A stretch of DNA of 64,000 nt from CAIYZT01 sp031385445 (GCA_031385445.1 JANNBM010000068.1:57133-121132); one strand, 5' to 3'; positions 52,708-61,394 are shown, counted from the first letter of the stretch. The notes: a model not told the origin generated them from the letters alone. Translations and numbers: made by a program.

Positions 52708-53073
52708 TTGTGCTCCGCAGCCGCGTCTGACGGCGGCGCTTGCAGGCTTCAAGGCGGCGCCAATTCGGATGCCTTTGTCATTACCAACGCGGCTTCGTCT
52801 TCGTCGGCCCCACTGGTCAAAGACGATGTCGATGTGGTCTTTCTCCTCGACCGCAGTTTCGGGTCTTTCTTCGCCCTTTACTCAGGCGTGCTTTGCGCGG
52901 ATGAATTCGCCATCGGGTCCAAGGCCAATCACAGTTCTGACCGCATCATCTATGATGGAAAGACGGGGATCGTCTTCTACGATGCCGATGGAACCGGAAA
53001 ATCCGCGCAGGAGGCTATTTTTATCATGTCCCCGAATGACCCCAACTCCGCAGACCACTTTCATGTCGTCTGA
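52708..53073 (+). pseudogene. C-terminal remnant of an RTX-type calcium-binding secreted protein
   Basis: The frame ends with ADEFAIGSKANHSSDRIIYD, then KTGIVFYDADGTGKSAQ and an ADHFHVV end. This matches the C-terminal secretion-signal part of RTX/hemolysin-type proteins (typically SDRIIYD...LYYDADGSG...ADFLVV). An upstream piece, SDAFVITNA, resembles the DTFVF strand after the last RTX repeat. No glycine-rich nonapeptide repeats remain in frame, so the 5' part is lost. It was probably a type I secretion substrate. Confidence 0.7.
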
Positions 53074-53088
53074 CGCGCGTGCGCTGGC

Positions 53089-54039
53089 ATGCTGATCGCC
53101 TATGCAGCCTCGGACGGAAAGCTGTCGGCGGGCGCGGACCTCGCCCGTGCGCTTTGGATCGACATGATCCGCCCGGACCGCGCCGAAATGGATGCAGTCC
53201 GCGCCTTTGGTGCCGATGTGCCCAGCCTTTCCGAGATGGAAGAGATTGAAATCTCCAACCGTCTTTACCGCGAGGGCGGGCTGGATTTCATGACCGTGGT
53301 TATTCCCTCGCTGGGCGGCACTGTGCCAATAACCGGGCCGGTCTGCTTTATCTTGGGCAAAGAACGCCTGATCACGGTGCGCCATCACGCCCCGCGGCCG
53401 TTTGAAACCTATCCGCCCCGCGCCGACAAGACCGGGCCGGGGTGCGACGCGCCCGATCTGATCTTTTTGGGCCTTATGGAAGAGATCACCGGCCGCATCG
53501 CTGACATTCTGGAAGGCGCGGGCAAGGTTCTGGACGGCTTGATGCATGACGTGTTTACGCCCGCGCAAAAGGGTGCGCCGCCGGTGTCGCTGCAAACCAG
53601 TCTGGAAACCACGGGGCTGCAATCTGAAATCGTCGCCAAGGTGCAGCTTTCGCTTTTGACCATCGACCGTGCGCTGGCCTTTTTCCAGACCACCCTTGCG
53701 GATCGTCCGAGCCAAGATCTGCAGCGCGCCGCCCTGACCGGGCTGCAGGCCGATCTGCGGTCTTTGTCGGTGCATGGCGACTATCTGTCGGGCCGCGTCA
53801 GTCAGGCCACCGACGCGACGCTGGGCATGATCAATCTAGCACAAAACGCCGCTGTGCGAAGCCTGTCTGTCGTGGCGGTCCTGTTCCTGCCACCGACCCT
53901 GATCGCCAGCATTTATGGAATGAATTTCAAGGACATGCCAGAGCTGGCGCAGCCTTGGGGCTATCCTGCCGCGCTTGGCCTGATGGCTCTGTCCGCTGCC
54001 GCTGCATGGGCGGTTTCCAAATGGAAAGGCTGGCTGTAG
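53089..54039 (+). CDS. corA: CorA-family magnesium/divalent cation transporter
   Basis: The 316-aa protein has a cytoplasmic N-terminal domain beginning MLIAYAASDGKLSAGADLARALWIDMIRP. A long stalk helix follows, then two C-terminal membrane helices (VRSLSVVAVLFLPPTLIASI and YPAALGLMALSAAAAWAVSKW) with the YGMNF selectivity motif between them. It forms pentameric channels for Mg2+ (or Co2+/Zn2+ in relatives). It starts 15 bases after the RTX remnant. Confidence 0.92.
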   Translation: MLIAYAASDGKLSAGADLARALWIDMIRPDRAEMDAVRAFGADVPSLSEMEEIEISNRLYREGGLDFMTVVIPSLGGTVPITGPVCFILGKERLITVRHHAPRPFETYPPRADKTGPGCDAPDLIFLGLMEEITGRIADILEGAGKVLDGLMHDVFTPAQKGAPPVSLQTSLETTGLQSEIVAKVQLSLLTIDRALAFFQTTLADRPSQDLQRAALTGLQADLRSLSVHGDYLSGRVSQATDATLGMINLAQNAAVRSLSVVAVLFLPPTLIASIYGMNFKDMPELAQPWGYPAALGLMALSAAAAWAVSKWKGWL

Positions 54040-54134
54040 GCCGCCGCAAAGACCGCCGAACTTTGAACCCAAGTCGCAATAGACCTGGCCGGTCAGCGCA
54101 TCTTGCGCCCCTTGTGCATCACAAGGGCGGCGCC

Positions 54135-54182
54135 CATGAAACAGATCACCCTTGAAACCTTTGGAACCCCGAAGTTGTTTTG
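54135..54182 (+). pseudogene. Possible 15-codon N-terminal scrap of an oxidoreductase gene
   Basis: ATG AAA CAG gives MKQITLETFGTPKLF and then a TGA. This resembles the first residues of zinc-binding quinone oxidoreductases (MKAI.LE.FG.PE.L). It is too short to be sure and is directly followed by the enolase-superfamily remnant. Confidence 0.25.
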
Positions 54183-54218
54183 AGCGCACAGCGGGCAATG
54201 ATGGCAGCGCTGTCTGCG

Positions 54219-54625
54219 GGCAACTGTCAACCTGTCACGCGGATATCACCGCGGGCGGGCAAGTTTGTGAAATGGCGTCACGGCAGCTGATGATCGACCA
54301 TAAGTCGGTCGATATCCTGCAGCCCGATGTGAAGTGTATGGGCGGGATTTACCGCATGATCGAAATTTGCCGCAGGGGGGCAGGCCGCAGGCTTGCCAAA
54401 CCAAACCTGTCGGTGGTTGCCATGGCCACCACGCACCTGCAGAAGCCGATCCCGAACGCGGCCAAGGATCTGGAACTGTCGATCGAAGGGCCGGACTATT
54501 TTCCCTCGCAGCAAGATTTGTTTCTGGGCGCGCCCTTTGCAGTGACCGGCGGACATGTGATGGTGCCGGACGCTCCGGGCTGGGGCGCCGAAATCAATCC
54601 CGACTGGCTGGACAAGGCCGCATAG
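54219..54625 (+). pseudogene. 3' remnant of a mandelate racemase/muconate lactonizing-type (enolase superfamily) gene
   Basis: The frame reads DITAGGQVCEMASRQLMIDHKSVDILQPDVKCMGGIYRMIEIC and continues to HVMVPDAPGWGAEINPDWL. This is the C-terminal third of enolase-superfamily sugar-acid dehydratases or racemases, including the VDILQPD metal-side strand and the VPDAPGWG end. The N-terminal capping domain and most of the barrel are missing, and the normal His region is poorly kept. It ends 14 bases before the SDR gene, with which it was probably once co-transcribed. Confidence 0.75.
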
Positions 54626-54639
54626 AAGGTGACGCCGCC

Positions 54640-55374
54640 ATGACCCAAACCATCCTCATCACCGGCGCCGGATCGGGCATCGGGCGGGCCACGGCGCGCG
54701 CCTTTTTGGCGGCCGGCTGGCGCACGGCACTGATGGGCCGCCGGACCGGGGCCTTGCAGGACACTGCAGCGGGCATGGATGCGCTGATCCTGCCTTGCGA
54801 TGTCACCGACCCCGATCAGGTCGACGCGGCCTTTGCCATATTGCAGGCGGCTTGGGGCCGTCTGGATGTGCTGTTCAACAACGCCGGCATCTCGGCCAAA
54901 GCCGCCCCGATTGACGAAATTCCGGTCGCCGAGTGGCTTGCCGTGAATGCCACCAATATCAACGGCATGTACTTTTGCGCCCGCGCCGCCTTTGGCCTGA
55001 TGCGGCGACAAACCCCACAAGGCGGGCGTATCATCAACAACGGCTCGATCTCGGCGCATGTGCCGCGCCCGGGGTCTGCGCCCTATACCATGTCAAAACA
55101 CGCGGTGACGGGGCTGACCCGCACCCTCGGGCTGGACGGGCGCCCCTTTGACATCGCTTGCGGGCAGATCGACATCGGCAACGCGCTGACCGACATGGCC
55201 GCCGGGTTCACCAAAGGCGCGGCGCAGGCCGATGGATCAATGCGGGTGGAGCCTGTGATGGACGTCGCCCATGTGGCCGAGGCAGTGCTGCATATGGCCA
55301 ACTTGCCCTTGCAGGTGAACGTGCCCTTCATGACCATCATGGCCCGCGACATGCCCTTTATCGGGCGGGGGTGA
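54640..55374 (+). CDS. Short-chain dehydrogenase/reductase (SDR)
   Basis: The 244-aa classical SDR has the cofactor motif GAGSGIG near residue 9, NNAG in LDVLFNNAGIS, and the catalytic Ser-Tyr-Lys in NNGSISAHVPRPGSAPYTMSKHAVTG. AAGGTGA lies upstream of the ATG. Its neighbour upstream is a dead sugar-acid dehydratase-like gene, so it may be an orphan of a lost sugar or sugar-acid pathway. The substrate is unknown. Confidence 0.9.
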   Translation: MTQTILITGAGSGIGRATARAFLAAGWRTALMGRRTGALQDTAAGMDALILPCDVTDPDQVDAAFAILQAAWGRLDVLFNNAGISAKAAPIDEIPVAEWLAVNATNINGMYFCARAAFGLMRRQTPQGGRIINNGSISAHVPRPGSAPYTMSKHAVTGLTRTLGLDGRPFDIACGQIDIGNALTDMAAGFTKGAAQADGSMRVEPVMDVAHVAEAVLHMANLPLQVNVPFMTIMARDMPFIGRG

Positions 55375-55446
55375 TCTATGGCGCTTGGGCGCGCGGCCAA
55401 ACGGCATACGCCAGGTTACGCCAAACAGCTCAAGGCCGCAAAGCCG

Positions 55447-55605
55447 TCACTTGACCAAAGATGAGGTGCCGGACGTGTCGCCATCATCGTCTTTGGTTGT
55501 GGCAAAAAGCCGGGCCATCACGTCGATGAAAGCCCAGGCAAGGATCATTGCGGTTGCAGATCCACTCATCACAAGTGCGAATGACACGATAAAAGTGTTT
55601 GTCAT
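55447..55605 (-). CDS. Possible small membrane protein (52 aa)
   Basis: The frame MTNTFIVSFALVMSGSATAMILAWAFIDVMARLFATTKDDDGDTSGTSSLVK has one or two hydrophobic helices and a charged C-terminal tail. AGGGGA lies about 9 bases upstream. The gene is isolated between SDR and PHP genes on the other strand. No family is recognised, so it may be a chance frame. Confidence 0.45.
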   Translation of the reverse strand: MTNTFIVSFALVMSGSATAMILAWAFIDVMARLFATTKDDDGDTSGTSSLVK

Positions 55606-55743
55606 GGTTACCATCCCCTGTACCAGAACAGTGAAGCACGGACATATGGCAAAGGTGTGGCGCGGGTATTTGCGACAACGGGTCTTGGCCACGGGTCAGC
55701 CTAAGGCTACTGTGCCGGACAATGGTTTACAGGTGATAAAGAC

Positions 55744-56703
55744 ATGACCCGACTTTCGGCCTTTTCTGCCCCCGGACGGTTCTGGCGCGGCAATCTGCAT
55801 ACCCATTCAACGCGGTCCGACGGCGTGCTTTCCCCCGAAGAGGTTTGCCGCCGATACCGCGCCGAGGGGTATGATTTTCTGGCCCTGACCGACCATTTTG
55901 TCGGGCTTTGGGGTTATCCTATCGTTGATACTTCCAAGATGCGCAGCGCTGATTTCACTACAATTCTCGGCGCTGAATTGCATTCGGGGGCGATGGAAAA
56001 CGGCGAGTTGTGGCATATCCTGGCGGTCGGTCTGCCGCTCGATTTCGCGCCGTCAGATACGCCATCTTTCGTGCCCCATCCTGCGCAGGAAACCGCCGCC
56101 CAAATCGCTGGGCGCGCGGTGGCGGCGGGGGCCTTTGTTGCCATCGCCCATCCACAATGGTCAGGCCTGACGATCGGCGATGGCCGCGCGCTCGCCCCGA
56201 TTGCTCATGCGGTCGAGATTTACAACTACGGCTGCGCCACGGGCTGCGACCGCCCCGATGGCTTCGCTTTGGCCGATCAATTGTTGACCGAGGGCCACCA
56301 TCTGACCCTGATCGCCACTGACGATGCGCATTTCTCCGAACCTGATCATTTCGGCGGCTGGACGATGGTGAAATCTGAAGCGAATGAACCGCAGGCCCTG
56401 CTTGCCGCTTTGAAACGGGGCGATTTTTATTCCACTACGGGGCCGGACCTGCGCGATGTGCGCATCGAAAACGGCATGCTCGTCGTCGAATGCTCCGCCG
56501 TGTCCTCGATCGTCGCTATCGGCTGGGGCACGGGCGCAAAGGCGGTGCATGGCCACAGCATGACGCGCGGCGAGGTCCCGTTGGAACGGCTGAACAATTC
56601 GCCATGGGTGCGCACGGCGGTCATCGACGCCGCCGGCAAAAGGGCCTGGTCAAACCCGATCTGGACCGGGGCCAAAGCCGCAAACCCGCGCACTTTGGGG
56701 TAG
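55744..56703 (+). CDS. PHP-domain metal-dependent phosphoesterase
   Basis: The 319-aa protein opens with the PHP motif NLHTHSTRSDGVLSPEEVCRRYRAEGYDFLALTDH. Further metal ligands are in GAELHSGAMENGELWHILAVGL, FVAIAHPQW and IATDDAHFSEPDHFGGWTMV. Such stand-alone PHP proteins hydrolyse phosphoesters; the substrate is not predictable here. No signal peptide is present. Confidence 0.88.
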   Translation: MTRLSAFSAPGRFWRGNLHTHSTRSDGVLSPEEVCRRYRAEGYDFLALTDHFVGLWGYPIVDTSKMRSADFTTILGAELHSGAMENGELWHILAVGLPLDFAPSDTPSFVPHPAQETAAQIAGRAVAAGAFVAIAHPQWSGLTIGDGRALAPIAHAVEIYNYGCATGCDRPDGFALADQLLTEGHHLTLIATDDAHFSEPDHFGGWTMVKSEANEPQALLAALKRGDFYSTTGPDLRDVRIENGMLVVECSAVSSIVAIGWGTGAKAVHGHSMTRGEVPLERLNNSPWVRTAVIDAAGKRAWSNPIWTGAKAANPRTLG

Positions 56704-56709
56704 GGTGCG

Positions 56710-56841
56710 CACCGCTCCGCGTGAAAGGTTCCGGATCATGCGACCCTCGACATCGCCCGCCCCAGTGTCCAGCGTGCCATTGGCGCCGATCACGTCATCC
56801 CTGACCTGAAACTGCATGATCTGCCCCAACACCAACCCCAC
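56710..56841 (-). pseudogene. Possible remnant of a flavin reductase-like protein
   Basis: On the minus strand a frame reads GLVLGQIMQFQVRDDVIGANGTLDTGAG, followed by GRMIRNLSRG. This resembles the C-terminal half of flavin reductase domain proteins (HLVLGEV..FHV.DDVI..DGR.D). No start, upstream domain or continuation was found. The identification is tentative. Confidence 0.35.
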
Positions 56842-57119
56842 TCGGCCGTGGGTTCAGTTGCCCGCCCACCGCGGTGTTGACAGGGATTTACACTCAAAAA
56901 GCGCCAGGCTATCCGCCCCCCATTGGCCCGGGCGCTTCCAGGCACGCCGCCTTGACCTCCAGCCTTTTAAAACCCGTCACCCCCGTCCGCTGACGAGATA
57001 TTCACCGCGTCGCGCAGATCAAAAGTTGCCGTACTCTGCACCAACCACCCGGCCCTCTTGGCGCGCAACTTTTCAAAAATGCGCTTAAAAACATCGCACT
57101 GAACCCCTATTTTGATGTT
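56842..57119. other. Intergenic sequence between the PHP gene and hutI without a supported gene
   Basis: Apart from the possible flavin reductase remnant next to it, nothing recognisable is present. It contains an AT-richer patch near 57060-57119 just after the hutI stop but no clear hairpin terminator. Confidence 0.4.
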
Positions 57120-58325
57120 TCACATGAACATCTGAACCGCCCCGTCAAACACCCGACCCCGCAACGGCGTCGCGCCAATCCGATAAGACAGCTCTGCCGG
57201 ATGCGCTGCCCCCCACAGGCACAGATCGGCCAGCATCCCCGGCGCAATCTGTCCTCGGTCCGCAAGGCCCAGCGCCTGCGCGGCATGCACCGTGGCCCCG
57301 CACAGCGCCTCTTCGGGGGTCATACGGAACAGCGTGCACGCCATGTTCATCGCCAGCGTCATTGAGGTCATCGGCGCCGAGCCGGGGTTGCAATCGGTGG
57401 CGACCATCATCGGCACGCCCGCCGCCCGGAACGCCTCAATCGGCGGCTTTTGCACCTCGCGCAGCGTGTAAAACGCCCCCGGCAAAATGCCCGCCACCGC
57501 GCCCGAGGCCGCCATGGCCGCCACTCCGTCCGCGCCGATGTATTCGACATGATCACACGACATCGCGCCAAACCCGCAGGCCAGAACCGCGCCTTTCAGG
57601 TCCGACAACTGCTCGGCATGCAGCTTGACCGGCAGGCCCAGCGCCCGCGCTTCGGTGAACAGGCGCTGCACCTGCGCGGGCGAAAACGCGATGCCTTCGC
57701 AAAAGGCGTCGACCGCGTCGATCAGCCCCTCGGCATGACCCGCGCGCAATGACGGCAGCGCGACATCGGTGACATACGCATCGGCGCGCCCGGCATATTC
57801 GGGCGGAACGGCATGTGCGGCCAGATGGGTGGTGGTGATGCGCACCCGGCGCAGCCCTGCCAGTCGCCTGGCCGCGCGCAGCATTTTCAACTCGTCCTGC
57901 ACCGTCAGACCATAGCCCGATTTCACTTCGGCCGTGGTGGTGCCCGCGCCGATCATCAGATCCAGCCGGGGCAGCGCAGCCGCGACAAGAGCATCCTCGC
58001 TGGCCGCCCGCGTGGCGCGAACGGTTGACAGGATCCCCCCGCCCGCCCGCGCGACCTGCTCGTAACTTGCGCCGTTCAGCCGCATTTCAAACTCTTCAGC
58101 GCGGTGGCCACCAAACACCAGATGCGTGTGGGCATCAATCAGCCCCGGCGTCACCAGCCCCCCCGCGCAATCGTGGCGCGGCGCGTTGCCAAATTCCGCC
58201 GGCAGATCGGCCATGGCCCCGGCCCATGCGATCTTGGTGCCTTCGATGACAACGCCGCCCTTTTCGATCAATCCATAGCCGCCCCGCATCGTGGCGAGGG
58301 TCGCATCGCTTAGCACCAATGCCAT
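57120..58325 (-). CDS. hutI: Imidazolonepropionase
   Basis: HutI hydrolyses imidazolonepropionate to N-formimino-glutamate, the third step of histidine breakdown. From MALVLSDATLATMRGG at 58325 it is 401 aa. The amidohydrolase metal motif is LIDAHTHLVFGGHR. VKSGYGLTVQDELKMLR, HAEQLSD, and the metal Asp in VATDCNPGSAPMTSM are present. It is divergent from hutF. Its 3' end lies just inside the spacer after the PHP gene. Confidence 0.95.
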   Translation of the reverse strand: MALVLSDATLATMRGGYGLIEKGGVVIEGTKIAWAGAMADLPAEFGNAPRHDCAGGLVTPGLIDAHTHLVFGGHRAEEFEMRLNGASYEQVARAGGGILSTVRATRAASEDALVAAALPRLDLMIGAGTTTAEVKSGYGLTVQDELKMLRAARRLAGLRRVRITTTHLAAHAVPPEYAGRADAYVTDVALPSLRAGHAEGLIDAVDAFCEGIAFSPAQVQRLFTEARALGLPVKLHAEQLSDLKGAVLACGFGAMSCDHVEYIGADGVAAMAASGAVAGILPGAFYTLREVQKPPIEAFRAAGVPMMVATDCNPGSAPMTSMTLAMNMACTLFRMTPEEALCGATVHAAQALGLADRGQIAPGMLADLCLWGAAHPAELSYRIGATPLRGRVFDGAVQMFM

Positions 58326-58357
58326 CGGGCTTGCCTTGTGTTCTGGGGTCTGGTTAT

Positions 58358-58371
58358 TATGTCTGCACATA
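58358..58371. promoter_or_regulatory. Palindrome between hutI and hutF, candidate HutC operator
   Basis: TATGT-CTGC-ACATA is a perfect 5-bp inverted repeat with a GT-N4-AC core, the usual form of operators bound by HutC-subfamily GntR regulators. It lies in the 72-base spacer between the divergent hutI and hutF starts, and hutC is encoded nearby. Confidence 0.5.
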
Positions 58372-58397
58372 TTCACCCTACCGATGATGAGCTGTCA

Positions 58398-59762
58398 ATG
58401 GCCCCCGACCTGATCTTTGCGAAAACCGCGCTGCTGCCGACCGGCTGGGTGCAGGACGTTTTGGTGCACCTGAAGGCCGGGCGGATCGCCCGCGTCGAGA
58501 CGGGCGCGCAGGCGGCTGGATGCCGGGTCGATATCCTGCTGCCGGCCATGGTGAACCTGCACAGCCACACGTTTCAACGCGCGATGGCCGGCATGACCGA
58601 ACGGCGCGGACCGGGGCAAGACAGTTTTTGGACATGGCGCAGCCTGATGTACCGGTTTCTGGACCGTCTGACCCCGGACGACGTACAGGCCATCGCGGCC
58701 ATGGTGATGCTTGAGATGGCCGAAGCGGGTTATGCGGCGGTGGCAGAATTTCACTATTTGCACCACGCGCCGGGGGGGGCATCTTATGCTGATCTGGCCG
58801 AGATGTCGGGCCGGATCGCGGCGGCGGCGGGGCAGGTCGGACTGGGGCTGACGCATCTACCCGTGCTGTATCAGCGCGGCGGCTGTGACGGGCGGGCCCT
58901 TGGCGCGGGGCAGCTGCGGTTCGGCAATGATCCGGACCGGTTTCACCGCCTGTGGGACGGCGCGGCAAGAGCGCTGGAAAGCCTGCCCGACGATACGGTT
59001 TTGGGCGTCGCCCCCCACAGCCTGCGCGCGGTCAGCCCCGAGGGTCTGACCTTTGCCGCGGCCCTCGCCCCGGATGCGCCAGTGCATATCCACGTCGCCG
59101 AGCAAGTGGCCGAAGTGGACGAGGTCTTTGCCGCCTATGGCGCGCGCCCGGTTGATCACCTGCTGAAAACGCAGGATCTGTCGAGCCGCTGGTGCCTGAT
59201 CCATGCCACCCAGATGCAGCCGCATGAAACCGAAGCCATGGCGCAAAGCGGGGCTGTGGCGGGGCTGTGCCCGATCACCGAGGCGAACTTGGGCGACGGG
59301 ATCTTTGACGGTTTGCGCTTTGCGGCGTCGGGCGGGGTTTTTGGGGTCGGCTCGGACAGCAATGTGCGCATCTCGCTCAGCGAGGAGCTGCGGCTTTACG
59401 AATACTCGCAGCGGCTGGCGCACCGCGGCCGCGCGATGCTGGCGGGGCCCGAGGCATCAACCGGGCGGGTTTTGTACCAAACGGCGGCGCGCGGCGGGGC
59501 ACTGGCGGGCGGGCGGGGGACGGGGGCGATCGAGGGGGGGCAGTGGGCCGATCTGGTGGCGCTGGATGGGTCAGGACCGGATCTGGCGGCGAGTGCGGGC
59601 GATATGATCTTGGACACATTCATTTTCGCGGGCGATGACCGGATGGTGGTGGATGTCTGGTCGGCGGGACGGCATATCGTGTCAAACGGGCGGCATGCGG
59701 GAAGGGACACGATCCGGGCAGAGTATGGGCGCGTGATGCAGCGGCTGCGGGACGCGCTGTGA
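58398..59762 (+). CDS. hutF: Formimidoylglutamate deiminase
   Basis: HutF converts N-formimino-glutamate to N-formyl-glutamate and ammonia in the five-step histidine pathway. From MAPDLIFAKTALLPTGW it is 454 aa; an earlier ATG at 58359 would overlap the putative operator. The amidohydrolase motifs are MVNLHSHTFQRAMAGM, EFHYLHH, HIHVAEQ and GSDSNVRISLSEELRLYEYSQRL. It overlaps hutC by 4 bases. Confidence 0.94.
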   Translation: MAPDLIFAKTALLPTGWVQDVLVHLKAGRIARVETGAQAAGCRVDILLPAMVNLHSHTFQRAMAGMTERRGPGQDSFWTWRSLMYRFLDRLTPDDVQAIAAMVMLEMAEAGYAAVAEFHYLHHAPGGASYADLAEMSGRIAAAAGQVGLGLTHLPVLYQRGGCDGRALGAGQLRFGNDPDRFHRLWDGAARALESLPDDTVLGVAPHSLRAVSPEGLTFAAALAPDAPVHIHVAEQVAEVDEVFAAYGARPVDHLLKTQDLSSRWCLIHATQMQPHETEAMAQSGAVAGLCPITEANLGDGIFDGLRFAASGGVFGVGSDSNVRISLSEELRLYEYSQRLAHRGRAMLAGPEASTGRVLYQTAARGGALAGGRGTGAIEGGQWADLVALDGSGPDLAASAGDMILDTFIFAGDDRMVVDVWSAGRHIVSNGRHAGRDTIRAEYGRVMQRLRDAL

Positions 59763-60445
59763 TCCGGGGCTGGGAATCGATCCGGGCCGAGGTTTTGCGC
59801 CGTATTCGGGTGCGCGACTGGTTGCCGGGGGCGAGCATTCCGACCGAAGAGGTGTTGGCGGCAGAATTTGGCGTGGCGCGGGCCACGGTAAACCGGGCGC
59901 TGCGCGAATTGGCGCAGGCCGGGGTGCTGGAGCGCAAACGCCGGGCGGGCACACGGGTCGCGCTGCTGCCGGTGCGCCGGGCCACGCTGGAGATTCCGGT
60001 GATCCGCCAAGAGGTCGAGGCGCGCGGACAGCTGCACGCCTTTCGCCTTTTATGCTGCGAGAAGCGGCCGGTTCCGGTGCCCGTCGCCTCGCGTCTTGGG
60101 GTGGCGGCGCTTACCCCGATGCTGTGGCTTGAAACCCTGCATCTGGCGGACGGGCGCCCCTTTGCCTATGAAACCCGCTGGCTGAACCCGCTGATCCTGC
60201 CCGATCCAGCCCCCGATTTCACCGCCATTTCTGCGAATGAATGGCTGGTGGCGCATGTGTCTTATACCCTTGGCGACATTGCCTTTTCCGCCGCCGGTGC
60301 CTGCCCGCGCGAGGCCGAAGTGATGGGCGTTGCCCAAGGCGAGGCCCTGTTTATCACCGAGCGTTGTACATGGTCGGCAGACGCGCCTATCACCTTTGTC
60401 CGTCTGGCGCATGGGCCGGGATACCGGGTTCAGACGCTGGTTTAG
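59759..60445 (+). CDS. hutC: Histidine utilization repressor (GntR/HutC family)
   Basis: The 228-aa protein starts at a GTG overlapping the hutF stop. The GntR helix-turn-helix reads WLPGASIPTEEVLAAEFGVARATVNRALRELAQAGVLERKRRAGTRVA. The UTRA effector domain follows, with PFAYETRWLNPLILPD. It probably represses hut genes and responds to urocanate. The genes hutH, hutU and hutG are not in this window. It is convergent with the LysR gene, with a 48-base spacer. Confidence 0.92.
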   Translation: MIRGWESIRAEVLRRIRVRDWLPGASIPTEEVLAAEFGVARATVNRALRELAQAGVLERKRRAGTRVALLPVRRATLEIPVIRQEVEARGQLHAFRLLCCEKRPVPVPVASRLGVAALTPMLWLETLHLADGRPFAYETRWLNPLILPDPAPDFTAISANEWLVAHVSYTLGDIAFSAAGACPREAEVMGVAQGEALFITERCTWSADAPITFVRLAHGPGYRVQTLV

Positions 60446-60493
60446 GGCGCGCCCGAAGGGCAAAGCGGCGGCATCTGCGCGCCTTCGATGGGA

Positions 60494-61342
60494 TCAGGCT
60501 TTGGTAAACGTTCGGGTGAGCGCGCGCACAATGCGCAGATAAGCGCGCGAGGTGCGGCGGCGCAGGGGCAGGGCGGCATAGATCGGCTGATCGATGCGCG
60601 GCACGTCTTCGATATAGTGAAAATTGCCGCTGGCTACCATATCGGCGGCGGTTTCGGCCATGACAAATCCGGTGCCGCCCAGTTTCTGCAGCAAGCTGGA
60701 AATGATCGCGCTTTGCCCGACCGACAAAGTGGCGCCAAGGAATTCGGGCAGAACCTCGCGGTGCGCGGCTTCAAATGCGGGCGAGATATGGGCGTTTATG
60801 AACCCCTCGCGCGCAATCGTGGCGCGGGTGCGGGCCTGCGAAGAGATCAGCCGGTACGGCACCTCGCCGACTGAGGCGAAATGCAGATCGGGATGCGGTT
60901 TGGGCGAGAACATCACCGCGAAATCCTGCGCGCCCGACACGATATCCTGGCACATCTGGGCGGAATAGTCCGGCTCGAAATAAAGCGATGTCTGCGGGAA
61001 ATGTCGGCGAAGTTCGGTGATCAGATCGCCCAGACGCGCGGCCAGATCGTTCTGAATCCCGATGCGAAAAGTCATCGCTGCCTCGCCCGCCGGGGCCACG
61101 GCGCGCTTTGCCTCGTTCCATTCCTGCCGCAGCATCCTTGCATGGACGGAAAAACGCAAACCCTCGGTCGTCAGTTCGGTTCCCGCGCGCGAGCGGTGAA
61201 ATAGCCGCGCGCCAAGCGCGGTTTCCAGCGTCTGGATGCGGGCGGAAACGGTGGATTGGGTGATCGACAAACGCTCGGCCGTTTTGTGAAAGCTGCGGGT
61301 TTCGATCAGGTCCAGAAAGGTTTCAATGGGTTCGATTTGCAT
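60494..61342 (-). CDS. LysR-family transcriptional regulator
   Basis: From MQIEPIETFLDLIETRSFHKTAERLSITQSTVSARIQTLETALGARLFHRSR the 282-aa protein has the LysR helix-turn-helix, and a periplasmic-binding-like effector domain follows. The ATG at 61342 is preferred; a longer frame to 61378 would run through the putative operator. It is divergent from the dehydrogenase gene starting at 61452 and probably controls it, responding to a methylated glycine or similar compound. Confidence 0.9.
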   Translation of the reverse strand: MQIEPIETFLDLIETRSFHKTAERLSITQSTVSARIQTLETALGARLFHRSRAGTELTTEGLRFSVHARMLRQEWNEAKRAVAPAGEAAMTFRIGIQNDLAARLGDLITELRRHFPQTSLYFEPDYSAQMCQDIVSGAQDFAVMFSPKPHPDLHFASVGEVPYRLISSQARTRATIAREGFINAHISPAFEAAHREVLPEFLGATLSVGQSAIISSLLQKLGGTGFVMAETAADMVASGNFHYIEDVPRIDQPIYAALPLRRRTSRAYLRIVRALTRTFTKA

Positions 61343-61358
61343 GGGGCGCACCTGCGAC

Positions 61359-61377
61359 TGATCGGATTTGTCGATCA
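61359..61377. promoter_or_regulatory. LysR-type operator candidate (ATC-N9-GAT)
   Basis: TGATCG-N7-CGATCA is a perfect inverted repeat that contains the ATC-N9-GAT and T-N11-A patterns of LysR regulators. It lies in the 109-base spacer between the divergent lysR and dehydrogenase genes. Confidence 0.55.
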
Positions 61378-61394
61378 ATAGGGGGGTTTGTGCC

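Noticed and set aside
52253..53095. 280-codon frame spanning the decay zone
   Set aside because: It lies in a different frame from the RTX-like pattern, overlaps the start of corA and has a Ser/Arg/Pro-rich composition without domains.
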